Source: Ophiura sarsii
Taxonomy: Eukaryota > Echinodermata > Ophiuroidea > Amphilepidida > Ophiuridae
NCBI GenBank assembly: GCA_035610835.1
Contig: CM069449.1
Location: forward strand, 44,102,768-44,166,767
Length of the DNA: 64,000 nt
Direction of reading: 5' to 3'
Below the pieces are notes generated by a model. It was given only the letters and a program-made list of their open reading frames with translations. It was not told the DNA's origin and did no database searches. Of the stretch, positions 31,483-40,812 are shown piece by piece; the stretch's first letter is position 1; each line of letters starts with the position of its first letter. The position numbers and the translations under genes were made by a program.

Positions 31483-31760
31483 AGTATGCTGGGTGTTTCC
31501 CGATGCCACTTTAGGTGGTTCCCTGTATTTTACCTAGAACCTTCCTTCCAACTGAATGGCCCGAGACACATTGGTGCTCTGTACCAAATTGTGTCTTGTA
31601 GGAGGCCTTCAGATAGTAGGGGATTTGGAAACTTGCACTTGACCTTTGATAGTTTTTACTACATTTGTGTCCTTTGATATAGGATTCTAGTCATTTTAAA
31701 CAACTTCTTAGAGATATGGAAATTAGCATATATCGTGATTTGAACCAAAACAGATCTTAC

Positions 31761-31963
31761 CTCCATAGTAGTTCCGCATTTGTCTAGATCTGTCATAATA
31801 CGGACATGTGTGTCATTATAGTTTGAACTGACACAGTTTTCATCGATGAAATGTAGATGATCACCAGGAACATTGTCAATACTGGAGCGAGGTATATACA
31901 CAGTCATTGTATTATCGACACAGTCTACTAATGCAGACAGGGGAGCTACAGTTGATGGTCCAT
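31761..31963 (-). CDS. ZP-domain gene copy 1, exon 1 of the module (ZP-N), acceptor mutated
   Basis: Encodes ALVDCVDNTMTVYIPRSSID, HLHFIDENC, DTHVRIMTDLDKCGTT and ends at ATGGAG|GTAAGA in phase 0. The pattern C-x(n)-M-x-V-x-I-P, H-L-x-F-x-D-x-x-C and C-G-T is the ZP-N signature with its first three conserved cysteines. In copy 2 the exon follows TTTACAG. Here the same place reads TTTACGG, so the acceptor AG has become GG. A new CAACTGTAG sits exactly 18 bases into the exon. Using it would drop six residues but keep phase and frame. The exon may therefore be spliced from the shifted site or be dead. No upstream exon was found between here and copy 2. Confidence 0.85.
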
Positions 31964-32230
31964 CCGTAAATCAAATGTTTGGGAAGAAATAAAAATAGGC
32001 AATTTTTTTAATTTATTTCTTTATAGTATGCTAATTATATGCAAATGAGGTCAAACCAACTTTTTTTCTATGACGTTTAATCAACAGGTTGTATTCCATG
32101 ATTTAATATCTGAATTGCAGCATCATGTCAATAACATGCACTTGTGGGCATTTATGCTCTGTTGCGCTGTAGTACCGCACCGGAACACCCATAATCGCTC
32201 GATACCTGTCCAAAGTCAGTGTTCCAGTAT

Positions 32231-32252
32231 CGGTCGATACTGGCACATAATT
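32231..32252. repeat. Palindrome CCAGTATCGGTCGATACTGG
   Basis: A 20-bp inverted word. A close variant, CCGGTATTGGTCGATACTGG, lies near 34594-34614 beyond the LINE remnant, and GTGTTCCAGTATCG-type words recur at 32.16-32.29 and 34.55-34.62 kb in both orientations. Confidence 0.7.
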
Positions 32253-32330
32253 ATGAAAGGGTCCAGTATCGGGCTACGCTGGAACACAATTATGTACCAT
32301 CATCGTTTTAATACTGTACTATTGTGATAC

Positions 32331-32754
32331 AATCTGTGAAAACCCGTCGGATGTCGCAAATGTGAATTAGGGATTATGGGTAATATATATAGATTTTCTT
32401 TTTTTAGATTTTCTTTTTTTAGATTTAAAGAAAATATATATTTGTAATACTTTGTGTCATCATCTTTCATTAAATTTCACCTTCAAAAACTGACTTATGT
32501 CACTTTTATTATTAACCTTATAATGTTATTCTATTGAATTATGTATCTTTTTTGGCCTGTTTTCATCATTTCTTGTTTTGTAGCTTTTTATGACATCACA
32601 ATCATCATTCACTCATAACCTTTTTTGTAGTGATCGTAGAAAAATGATTGAAACAGTTTTGTAATCAGCACAGTTTAAGCTTTCTTATGATATAAATATC
32701 TCCAATATGAAAAATAGCACCATGTGGCGGGTTTTCACAGATCGCATCACAAAT
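32331..32754. mobile_element. 424-bp TIR element
   Basis: ATTGTGATACAATCTGTGAA then AACCCGTC at the left is inverted at the right (GGCGGGTTTTCACAGATCGC then ATCACAAAT), giving TIRs of about 27 bp with few mismatches. TACT occurs directly outside both ends (32327-32330 and 32755-32758), a possible 4-bp target duplication. AT-rich interior with a repeated TAGATTTTCTTTTTT word (about 32391-32425). No coding content. Confidence 0.65.
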
Positions 32755-32794
32755 TACTACTGGTAGCACGTGTACCAGTTGGTAGATTGTTTAG

Positions 32795-33214
32795 GCCAGG
32801 GGCCTGTCAGTCGATGGATACCAAATACACAATCTACGTTATGCCGATGACACCACCTTGTTTGCAACAAATATGGAAGAGATGACGGAACTCCTAAAGA
32901 AAGTTAACGTGGAGAGTGAGCAACTTAGTCTACGTCTAAATGTCAGCAAGACCAAGATCAACAAATGGTGTGAGAGAGCCTCTCATAATTGATGGTAATG
33001 AGGTGGAATCAGTCTCGCAATTCAACTTCCTTGGATCCTTGATCACCAAAGAGGGTGGCTGCAGCCAAGAGATTAGACACCGTTTGGCAATGGCTAGATC
33101 AGCAATGATCAACCTTAGCAAGATGTGGGATGACAGAGGAATTACCAGAGCAACAAAAACCAGGCTTGTCCAAGCCCTTGTATTTCCAATTACCATGTAT
33201 GCCTGTGAGACATG
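32795..33214 (+). pseudogene. LINE reverse-transcriptase remnant with YADD motif, left part
   Basis: The first frame gives LRYADDTTLFATNMEEM, then EQLSLRLNVSKTKI, the catalytic YADD palm motif and the downstream N-x-x-K-T-K block. After a frameshift near 32965 the protein continues with DGNEVESVSQFNFLGSLIT, the FxxLGS block, and ATKTRLVQALVFPITMYACE. This is an RTE/L2-like non-LTR retrotransposon. It is 5'-truncated, frameshifted and cut at 33215 by another element. It lies between the two ZP copies and is not functional. Confidence 0.85.
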
Positions 33215-34163
33215 CACTCTCAGAACAAAGGTTAACATCTTTAACCATGTTGGTTAACATTTTAACCAACGGGAGGTTACCAGGTGAACCACACAATTGG
33301 TTGGTTAAAACCGAACCTGTGGCTGGTTACAATTTGTAATCATTTATTGGTTAATACGTTTTAACCAACAGTGGTTGGTTAAACTTTAACCCGTGGTTGG
33401 TTACAATTTTTAATCATTTGTTGGTTAATATGTTTTAACTAACAGTAGTTGGTTAAAAATGTTGGTTAAACTTTTATTTTTTTTGCTAAACTTTAGTTTC
33501 ATTGGCCCAATATTGGCTTTCAATATTGGCGCCAAGACCAACTTTGGCAAAGGGCAAGGGACAGGACAAGGCAAAGGACAAGGCACAAGATTCTAGTCAA
33601 AAGGCCGGGAAGCGATAACTTGTGACAGCGGCCGCAATTTTTAGACCACGTCAGAATTTGTATATGAAATCAATCGCGTTATATTCCGCACCTGGTATAT
33701 TGTGCCCATTATTGGACCAATATTGGTTGCCAACATGATACCAATTGAAGAGCGCCAATGTAAAACCAATATTGGTCCAATATTGGTTTGGCAAATGATG
33801 CCAATTGAAGAGCGCCAATGTTAAACCAAAATTGGTCCAATATCGGGGACAATATACCAGGGGCGGAAAATAACACGATTGATTTCATATACAAATGCTG
33901 ACGTGGTATAAATAATATGCGCAATATGTTTTCTCGCCATTGACATTCTTTGGCGGGAATCTTGTTATGACCTATTGTTGGTTAAAATTATGATGCCTTA
34001 ACCAACGTTGAGTAAACTAAAAATTAATTATATTTTTACTCTTTATTATTAAACGCAGTATTAAAAGTAATTTTTAACCAACGCTTCATTTTTAACCAAT
34101 GTAGTATACTTTGTAACTAACCTTCTTTTAACCCATGGTTTTTTAATACCTGTTCTGAGAGTG
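33215..34163. mobile_element. 949-bp TIR element built of GGTTAAAA words, inserted in the LINE remnant
   Basis: The ends CACTCTCAGAACAAAGGTTA and CACTCTCAGAACAGGTATTA (right end read on the minus strand) are inverted. TA follows the right end; the left has TG, so one side has mutated or the target differs. The near-terminal parts are packed with TGGTTAAAA/TTTTAACCA words. The LINE frame runs up to CET at the left and resumes with TLTKAD at the right, which supports the limits. A second palindromic element is nested at about 33640-33925. Confidence 0.8.
33640..33925. repeat. Nested palindrome with tandem ACCAATATTGGT core
   Basis: Arms TTTGTATATGAAATCAATCG (left, about 33657) and CGATTGATTTCATATACAAA (right, about 33877) are exact inverted copies and extend outward to GACCACGTCAG/CTGACGTGGT. 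The core has roughly 63-bp tandem units with ACCAATATTGGTCCAATATT and CCAATTGAAGAGCGCCAATG. Probably a small foldback element inserted in the 33215-34163 element. Confidence 0.75.
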
Positions 34164-34535
34164 TAGACCTTAACAAAAGCTGACATAAACAGATAGCTGC
34201 TTTCGAGATGCAGTGTTGGAGGCGTATGCTTCACATCTCATAGACAGTGAGAAGGACCAATGCCAGTATCATTGAAGAAATTGGGGTGTCTAAACGACTT
34301 CTTCATGCCATCAACATCCACACTTCGGCCATATCTCACGTCGCATGGGTAACAGCCTATAGAAGTTGATCATGCAAGGCATGATTGAAGGGAAGAGAAA
34401 GAAAGGCAGACCTCGGTCCCGGTGGATTGACCAAATAAGATCTATTACTGGACACCTTCTCCGTGATTGTCACTCCTTTGCTGAAAATCGTTATCTTTGG
34501 GGCAGTATCTGTAAGGTCACGAGCTGTCAGTCATG
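34164..34535 (+). pseudogene. LINE reverse-transcriptase remnant, right part
   Basis: Continues the protein of 32795-33214 after the inserted element with TLTKAD, then in broken frames the equivalents of the RRML-I and the E-G-K-R-K-x-G-R-P-R-x-R-W-I-D blocks (GAAGGGAAGAGAAAGAAAGG, then GGTGGATTGACC). Several stops and frameshifts. Ends before the ATACTGGAACA words at 34.56 kb. Confidence 0.7.
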
Positions 34536-34992
34536 ACAGCAGCGAACCAACCAGCACTAGCAGTATCACCCGATACTGGAACATAAAAACGTTCCGGTAT
34601 TGGTCGATACTGGAACACAAGTTGGTAATTCATTGACCAATTCAAAAACTTGGGTTGTAGGCCTAATTACACAACTTCTACCATTTTCCAAACGTTTTCG
34701 CGATGATTTTAAAGGCTCTAAGCCAATACGAGAACGATTTGGTACGATTATGACATTGTTTATAATGTGTAATTGAATAATTGTGTTGTTCTAGATTCAT
34801 TACTAGAATTAAATGCGCACATAAATAACCCGTCAGCCCTTTCATGAGCCATTGTCTCCACGTGAGGAGTTATTTGACGTATTTATGAGCACACCCGATT
34901 ATAGTAGTGATTCTATAACATAACATTTAGTATTCCAATAAAGACATTATAAACCGTGCGTCATAACACGGTATTTGGTGATTTATACACTA

Positions 34993-35697
34993 GCAACCAA
35001 AAGTATTAGGACACTTTGCAAGCTGCAAATTGAGAGAAAACATTTGGAATTCATTGAACTACTGTGTTAGCTTTGCTTTTTGGCATTCTAGGGCATTCTA
35101 GGTCATGTAGGTGATATCAGAACGTACAGAGAATTTGGATGGTTTCCATTTAAAATGTGAATGTAAAGGTGTCAAAAATGTCCATCCCAATTATCTGTCA
35201 TAAAGAGATCAGGTGTCAATATCTGTGAGAGATTAAAGACTAGTGACACTATTGGGATTAGTTTTACTTAAATATTGGGATTAGTTTTACTTAAATATTG
35301 GGATTAGTTTTACTTAAATATTGGGATTAGTTTTACTTAAATATTGGGATTAGTTTTACTTAAATCCATTCACAAACAATTGAGAAGCTATTATTTTTTT
35401 GAAAAGAAGTCAAAACTGTCAGACTACCTACCATAGGAGTACATTGGCTATAATGAGGTTGATTAATTATTCATGAGCTAATTCCAATGGGACATTTGTA
35501 TGGGGATTTGAACAAGGCACAAGTTTCTTCAATTCAATGAAATTGAATAAGCAGGTGTTGTAGGACACATGAATTTATTAATGAGAAGAGATGCGCAACA
35601 CATTTGTTCACTCATAGTGAAATAATTATTACAGTCCAAATGTAATATATAGGAGGATTTTGACACCATAACCAAGTGTCCTAATACTTTTGGTTGC
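34993..35697. mobile_element. 705-bp TIR element, intact copy, TA target duplication
   Basis: The ends GCAACCAAAAGTATTAGGAC and GTCCTAATACTTTTGGTTGC are perfect inverted copies, extending to ACACTT/AAGTGT. TA lies at 34991-34992 and 35698-35699. The ends are of the Tc1/mariner kind. Non-coding. The same insertion is present in copy 1 (right end 25818), so it predates the segmental duplication. Confidence 0.9.
35251..35365 (+). repeat. 23-bp minisatellite, five copies
   Basis: ATTGGGATTAGTTTTACTTA plus AAT is repeated five times with no visible change (starts 35251, 35274, 35297, 35320, 35343). Copy 1 has this sequence once (about 25459), so the expansion happened after the segmental duplication. 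Confidence 0.95.
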
Positions 35698-35814
35698 TAT
35701 ATAGATATCCACATGTTCGAGTTTACATCAAACAGGTAGTATTTTCTCAAACAAGCTTTAAACCAGAATATTCAATTGCTTCTTGCATTGAACAATACAT
35801 TATGACTACAATAC

Positions 35815-36007
35815 CTTTAGATGCATCCATCACGGTTAAGTTGTTGTCATCAGCAAATATGATGGGTCCTTGTGTCATGACGTATGCCTTAGACCCACTG
35901 CGCATGCTCAAATCTCGTTTGACAATTCTGGACTCATGACAACCTTGAGCGCACCTGGAATTCGAGTCAGATATATTGCAAACCATCAGATAGCAATGAG
36001 CGTAGAC
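35815..36007 (-). CDS. ZP-domain gene copy 2, exon 4
   Basis: 193-nt exon, counterpart of 25944-26136. Acceptor CTTTGTCTCCAG precedes GTCTACGCTC; it encodes VYAHCYLMVCNISDSNSRC, AQGC, RIVKRD and KAYVMTQGPIIF. The cysteines, KR cleavage site and hydrophobic patch are all kept. The possible donor AAAG|GTATTG gives phase 1; reading through would instead end at a stop at 35747-35749. Differences from copy 1 are few amino-acid changes (for example N/S after KRDL, G/V after NNLT). Confidence 0.88.
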
Positions 36008-36367
36008 CTGGAGACAAAGAAATAAAACTACAATTTCACACACGAGTGACTGAGAAAAAACTGGTACTACCGAGAACAGGGTTCGGTCTTTACAAAACAA
36101 GAAAAGTGTTTCGTTAATTACTTTGCTTATCCGTAACGCCACGGGGCGGTTCTGTGAAACAACTAGCACAGGTTACAAATGTGACAAACAGTGCTAGGAA
36201 TAATTTAAAAAACAAATTCAAGCATAATTATAAACCATAAGCATTTCCCGACATTTCAAAATGGAAAATAAGGAAAAAAGATTGAGATTGTTTCATCCCT
36301 ATCGTACGTGAAATACAATGGGATAATACTTATTACTAATCACCCTTTACGGGCGTAGTATAATTAC

Positions 36368-36467
36368 CGGTGTATTGGATTCGACAAATGCAAAAGCCTC
36401 CAATCCAAATCGGTCAACCATCGGGTCACCAGTCGGGAAGAACTCTAGTGTGTCGTCTTTGATACAC
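36368..36467 (-). CDS. ZP-domain gene copy 2, exon 3
   Basis: 100 nt between a TTTTTTACTATAG acceptor and an ACACCG|GTAATT donor. Encodes CIKDDTLEFFPTGDPMV then FGLEAFAFVESNTP. Phases 2 and 0 match the neighbouring exons. No damage seen. Confidence 0.9.
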
Positions 36468-36613
36468 CTATAGTAAAAAACATGTGCTAATTTCATAAAT
36501 GTTGAACTTGAAGTCAAACAATGTTGGTTGGTTGCCCTGAAAGATGTGGAGTGGGTAGGGAATCTCTCGGAGATGGGGGAGGGGGTGGAGTGGGTAGGGA
36601 ATCTCTCGGAGAT

Positions 36614-36636
36614 GGGGGGGGGGGGGGGGGGGGGGG
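36614..36636 (+). repeat. Poly-G run (23 nt) in ZP intron 2
   Basis: Counterpart of 27073-27096. Here the block GGGTAGGGAATCTCTCGGAG with GATGGGG is present twice before the run. The proline-rich minus-strand frames over it are not genes. Confidence 0.85.
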
Positions 36637-36944
36637 AGTGAACTATCATGCTGTAACCAAAGATTTCCCAGACACACCCCGAAACGAGTATTTCGTCTGA
36701 ATCCAGAATTCAACATTAAATGAGGTTTTCGGATGTTTTTCTCCACCACTTGACCCTTATATGAGTAGAATTTCGTAACGAGTACATCACCCTTTTAAAA
36801 CTGGTCGATTTTAGACCCCTTTGGATCCTTTAACGTTTTACCTAAGTAAAGTAGGGTTTGTGGAATTTCATCGTATATTCCCATGCAAAACCCTTATGTT
36901 TTCATTTCTCTTTCACCAACGGTCTGCAAATATATACAGCAGGG

Positions 36945-37220
36945 CGAAATTGTTCATAGTCTTAACCAATACATATGGCGTTTATTCATAACATTACCCG
37001 CGGCATTTAAATGACATTTAAGGAAACTATTGCAAAGAAATACCACGGACTGGCAACAAATTCATTTTGTGAAATATAACCACGGATGCTCAAAATTTTG
37101 TAATTTAAGTAATGTCATTAATGAGTTTCAAAACTATTATTATTTAGCCCTGCAAAGCAAGGTGCAATATTTTCCTGATACATTGCGATGAAATGATGTT
37201 CAAAACACACTTTAACTTCA
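36945..37220. other. 276-bp insertion in ZP intron 2 of copy 2
   Basis: Copy 1 reads ATACAGCTAGGGCATTTCATG. Copy 2 has CAGGGC, then about 276 bp, then CAGGGC again before ATTTCATG. CAGGGC may be a 6-bp target duplication. The insert is AT-rich with no inverted ends that I can see, so its type is unknown. Confidence 0.55.
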
Positions 37221-37302
37221 GGGCATTTCATGATGAGTGTAATGTTTACCTCATTGGAAGAGCACAACAATATCAGTTTGCGAATCTTGAATATTACCGT
37301 CG

Positions 37303-38146
37303 CACATAAATTAGAAGTATCAATTGTGCCCCATGCCCTCTATCGCCCTTAAAAAATTATTGGACATCTCCAACATATTGGATTGACACCAAGGTTATAT
37401 ATCCACTTGCCAACAACATAGCAACCGTAGTCACCTCTATGTTAATAAGTTGCTCACGGAGGTATTGATTCTGTAAGATTGTGTACATGCTATTGTAAAT
37501 ATCAGCCAATCGATATGACAATTGGACCCTTGCACGCGCTATTAAATCCTGCTGCTTAGCAGACTAAATATGCGCGCCAAATACAAATACATATGGAGTG
37601 CATAGGAATGTACATGCCCCTATAATTTACCGTGAGACTGTGCATAGCTGTACATTGCTGTACATCCCCTACTAAAGGTCAAATCTAAAGGTATACCTTG
37701 GTGTACATTTTTAACAGATTATTTGGCTGGTAAATACCACATATTTGATATCAATGGAAAGCTTGAAACACATGTTATCAGCTATAATTACTTATTCTGT
37801 GATTAAAACTACTCTCTTTGAGAAATGCCATCTGCAAGTACGAAATTTCACGTATTTCGCATGACATCGGTGATCCCCACCTTACTGACTGGCTTTTTAA
37901 AAGGTATGCTATCCCCAAAGTATGCCAGCCGGTAGCCTTAGTCCCACTCTTCAAAGTAAATGCATTTTATGGAAGAAATGTCCGGCATTTTTTCATAAAA
38001 ATGCCACCAAGAAATTGTATGTTTTCCCATAGCGTTACACTCAAATTACCCGGATGTGGCAATCAACGGCAAAATTATTATCATTTATCGACTATTGAGG
38101 GCACTGCGTATAAATATAGTAATATAATAAGAACGTAATCTATGTG
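37303..38146. mobile_element. 844-bp element with CACATA ends and GTCG target duplication
   Basis: The left end CACATAAATTA and the right end TAATCTATGTG are inverted with one mismatch. GTCG flanks both sides (37299-37302 and 38147-38150). Copy 1 has an uninterrupted ATTACCATCGAGCTG at the matching place (about 28355-28370), an empty site. CAC ends with a 4-bp duplication resemble the Chapaev/CACTA group. No transposase is recognised; the 106-codon frame at 37818 is not convincing. Confidence 0.8.
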
Positions 38147-38304
38147 GTCGAGCTGTTTCAGGGGATGTGGGAATTTTTGTTAGGCCGCTTCTATTACTTT
38201 GACTAATAGTTACATATATGCGACTTCCTACAAAGCACAGAAAACATACGTTATCGGAAACTTCAAGAACATAACTGCAAAAGCGTACAAAAAGGCAAAC
38301 TAAC

Positions 38305-38714
38305 CCGTCCTGTAGAAAGTAATACTGCGGCATTGAACTAGGATCCGGTGTCGATGTTGCTACACATGTCTGTACAAAGATTTCCAGTCCTTCGTCAGCA
38401 TCGACAACGGCTTCCAAGTAGAGCATATCTCGTAGGTGTACATTAATTGGGTAATTTTCAGACGGGAATGGAGTTGTGTAGTTGTCGTCCGGATATAATT
38501 GAAGGATAAAGCTGAATTCACCGTAGCCTTCTTCATCATAGTTTTTCATCTTAGACGTATCGGCATGAAAACTGATGGAACTAAGCCCGTCACGTTTCAT
38601 GTTACACTGTACAGATATCTCGATATCTCGGTCACGTGTGATTATGTTATCAGGGGTGATTGGAATGGCTTCGTCTTTAATGAAGTTTGAGAAAACCACG
38701 TACTCTTCCTCAAC
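38305..38714 (-). CDS. ZP-domain gene copy 2, exon 2
   Basis: 410-nt exon from acceptor TTTTTTCCCAG|GTTGAG to donor GGACGG|GTTAGT. It encodes YVVFSNFIKDEAIPITPDN, VQCNMKRDG, a linker, RDMLYLEAVVDADEGLEIF, VQTCVATSTPDPSSMPQYY and FLQDG. This is the end of ZP-N, the linker and the ZP-C hallmark block. Intron 1 of this copy is only 308 bp. The open frame extends upstream of the acceptor, but that part (with GHSVGRK) is intronic because the same bases in copy 1 lie in its intron. Confidence 0.93.
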
Positions 38715-39022
38715 CTGGGAAAAAATAACCATGAAGTACAACGTGTGTTTTATGTTGGGTGTTTCCCGATGCCACTTTAGGTGGTTCCCGGTATTTTCAC
38801 CCAGAACCTTCCTTCCAACTGAATGGCCCAAGACACATTGGTGCTCTGCACCAAATTGTGTCTTGTAGGCCTATAGTAGGGATTTTGAAACTTGCATTTG
38901 ACCTTTGATAGTTTTGACTACATTTGTGTCTTTCGATATAGGATTCTAGTCATTTTAAAAATACACTTCTCAGAGATATGAAAATTAGCATAGATCGTGG
39001 TTTGACCAAAGACGGATCTTAC

Positions 39023-39225
39023 CGCCATAGTAGTTCCGCATTTGTCTAGATCTGTCATAATACGGACATGTGTATCATTATGGCTTGAACCGACGCAGTT
39101 TTCATCGATGAAATGTAGATGATCACCAGGAACATTGTCAATAATGGAGCGAGGAATATACACTGTCATTTTATTATCGACACAGTCTACAAATGCAGAC
39201 GGGGGAGATGCGGTTGATGGTCCAT
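39023..39225 (-). CDS. ZP-domain gene copy 2, exon 1 of the module (ZP-N)
   Basis: 203-nt exon with an intact TTTACAG acceptor (phase 1) and an ATGGCG|GTAAGA donor (phase 0). It encodes GPSTASPPSAFVDCVDN, MTVYIPRSIIDNVPGDHLHF, IDENC and DTHVRIMTDLDKCGTT. Three conserved ZP-N cysteines are present. Joined with exons 2-4 it gives a complete ZP domain of about 300 residues with no stop. A signal peptide and any further N-terminal exon must lie upstream on the minus strand, that is beyond the 2573-bp array or outside the window. This copy is the better candidate for an active gene. Confidence 0.9.
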
Positions 39226-39260
39226 CTGTAAATCAAATGTTTTGTAAGAAATAAACAATG

Positions 39261-39442
39261 ATTTGTCAAATATGTGCTTCATGAGATTTGATAATGGGAA
39301 TTGTTTGTTATTTTTTTCCATGATACATTATACATGTCAGAAATGCCAGATAGTAAAATGTTCTTATCCTATACGCTTATACCTTTATGCATGATATATA
39401 AAACAACCATGTATGGATATATCTTTGGATTCTGCAAAACTA
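39261..39442. other. Unique spacer between ZP copy 2 and the array
   Basis: About 180 bp of AT-rich single-copy sequence upstream of the ZP-N exon. It ends at TTCTGCAAAACTA, directly followed by the first array unit. No feature seen. Confidence 0.6.
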
Positions 39443-39735
39443 CAATTCAGGAAAATTGGTGTTGGACCACACGGTCCATTTCTTTGCTAATATCCCACTT
39501 TAAGGGACTATTTTCAAGCGCTGATTTTGCAACAAACTTGTGTGGGGAGCTTGAGCTATCTACTAAAGTGATATCCCTCCCCCGCCCCCACCAATCAATG
39601 TTGAGGGTCCCAACGACCGTGGTGATGAAACGGTTCCGAACAACATTGAATGGGGGGACTGGGGGTTGATTTCAACGAAGTCCTCAAAGTGGTTCAACAG
39701 TTATTTCCGGAATTGTCTGAGGCTATTGGTAAATG

Positions 39736-40290
39736 CTCAATATGACAACTGTCTATAGGAAATAACTCGTGTTCTATACATTGCATAATCTTCTAATTTG
39801 GAGAGTGGCAAGATATGTATATAATTGTTATATACGGTAAAGATAAAGTAAATACGACATTCACATTGTTAGGGACTGGTCATTTTATGCGTGATTATGG
39901 CCCGTTTGTATGGTAAATCACTCAATATGACAACTGTCTATAGGGAATAACTCGTCTTCTATACATTGCATAATCTTCTAATTTGGAGAGTGGCAAGATA
40001 TGTATATAATTGTTATATACGGTAAAGATAAAGTAAATACGACATTTACATTGTTAGGGACTGGTCATTTTATGCGTGATTATGGCCCGTTTGTATGGTA
40101 AATCACTCAATATGACAACTGTCTATAGGGAATAACTCGTCTTCTATACATTGCATACTCTTCTAATTTGGAGAGTGGCAAGATATGTATATACTTATTA
40201 TATATGGTAAAGATAAAGTAAATACGACATGTACATTGTTAGGGACTGGTCATTTCATGCGTGATTATGGCCCAAGTTATATGGAATGCG
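39736..40290 (+). repeat. Three 185-bp subrepeats (unit 1; also in the other units)
   Basis: CTCAATATGACAACTGTCTA begins each subrepeat at 39736, 39921 and 40106. Each contains TTAGGGACTGGTCATTT and ends near GTGATTATGGCCC. The third differs in several places (CATACTCTTC, ACTTATTATATATGG). Unit 9 has two subrepeats, all other complete units have three. Confidence 0.95.
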
Positions 40291-40812
40291 CAAGTGTTAC
40301 ATGTAGTCTTACATATGGTGCAACGGGTGAAATTCATTATTTAAACTAATTATATGACAGTAGTTTATTATGCAACAATCAATTAAAATCCTTTTTGTTA
40401 TCGCAATGCGTTTCTTTTTTGATAAGGGACCGGTCACAACCGCATTATAGACGCTATAAAGTAATAACTATTGTGTCAATTATTGTAGCGTTGTATTTGC
40501 CATTGAAGTCATGGAATTATTGTATTTTCTTTGCATTTAATTAACGTGACGGTTATAATTTATCTTCCGTGTTTAATAAATGCATTAAAAGTACGACATG
40601 CATTGTGACGGACTGGTCATTTTACATGTGGTAGACAGAGAGAAAGAAAGACAAACAACAACCACCGAAAAAAGTTCAAAAATAAAGAAGAACAAAAACC
40701 AAAAGAGAGAAAAAAAAGAAAAAAAATGTGACAAACAGATGAATAAAATAAACAAGTTAATGAGCCACGCAAATAACGAAAATGTTATATTAATACATTG
40801 TTAAAACACCAA

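Larger units (their letters stand above)
22381..31995. repeat. Segmental duplication, copy 1
   Basis: Homology with copy 2 (34625-39260) starts at TTGACCAATTCAAAAACTTG and ends shortly after TAAATCAAATGTTT beyond the first ZP exon. The order of the blocks is the same in both: the flank block (22391-22560), the GCAACCAAAAGTATT element, then ZP exons 4, 3, 2 and 1 as met from left to right. Copy 1 is about twice as long because of later insertions (23.2-25.3, 26236-26594, 27171-27391, about 27.7-28.3 and about 28.97-31.48 kb). Confidence 0.85.
34625..39260. repeat. Segmental duplication, copy 2
   Basis: Direct copy of 22381-31995 without most of its insertions. The left limit is at TTGACCAATTCAAAAACTTG; the right limit is soon after TAAATCAAATGTTTTGTAAG. 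Insertions private to this copy are the 37303-38146 element and about 276 bp at 36945-37220. The tandem 2573-bp array begins less than 200 bp beyond its right end. Confidence 0.85.

Noticed and set aside
36347..36749. Proline-rich minus-strand frames
   Set aside because: They are translations of the poly-G tract and its duplicated flank in ZP intron 2.
38085..38304. C-terminal tail of the ZP exon 2 frame in copy 2
   Set aside because: It follows a GT donor and is replaced in the gene model by exon 3, which restores the split glycine and the next ZP cysteine.
38715..38831. N-terminal extension of the ZP exon 2 frame (GHSVGRK...)
   Set aside because: The acceptor at 38715 and the conserved phase with the ZP-N exon show that this is intron; the same bases in copy 1 lie in its intron, beside the large insertion.
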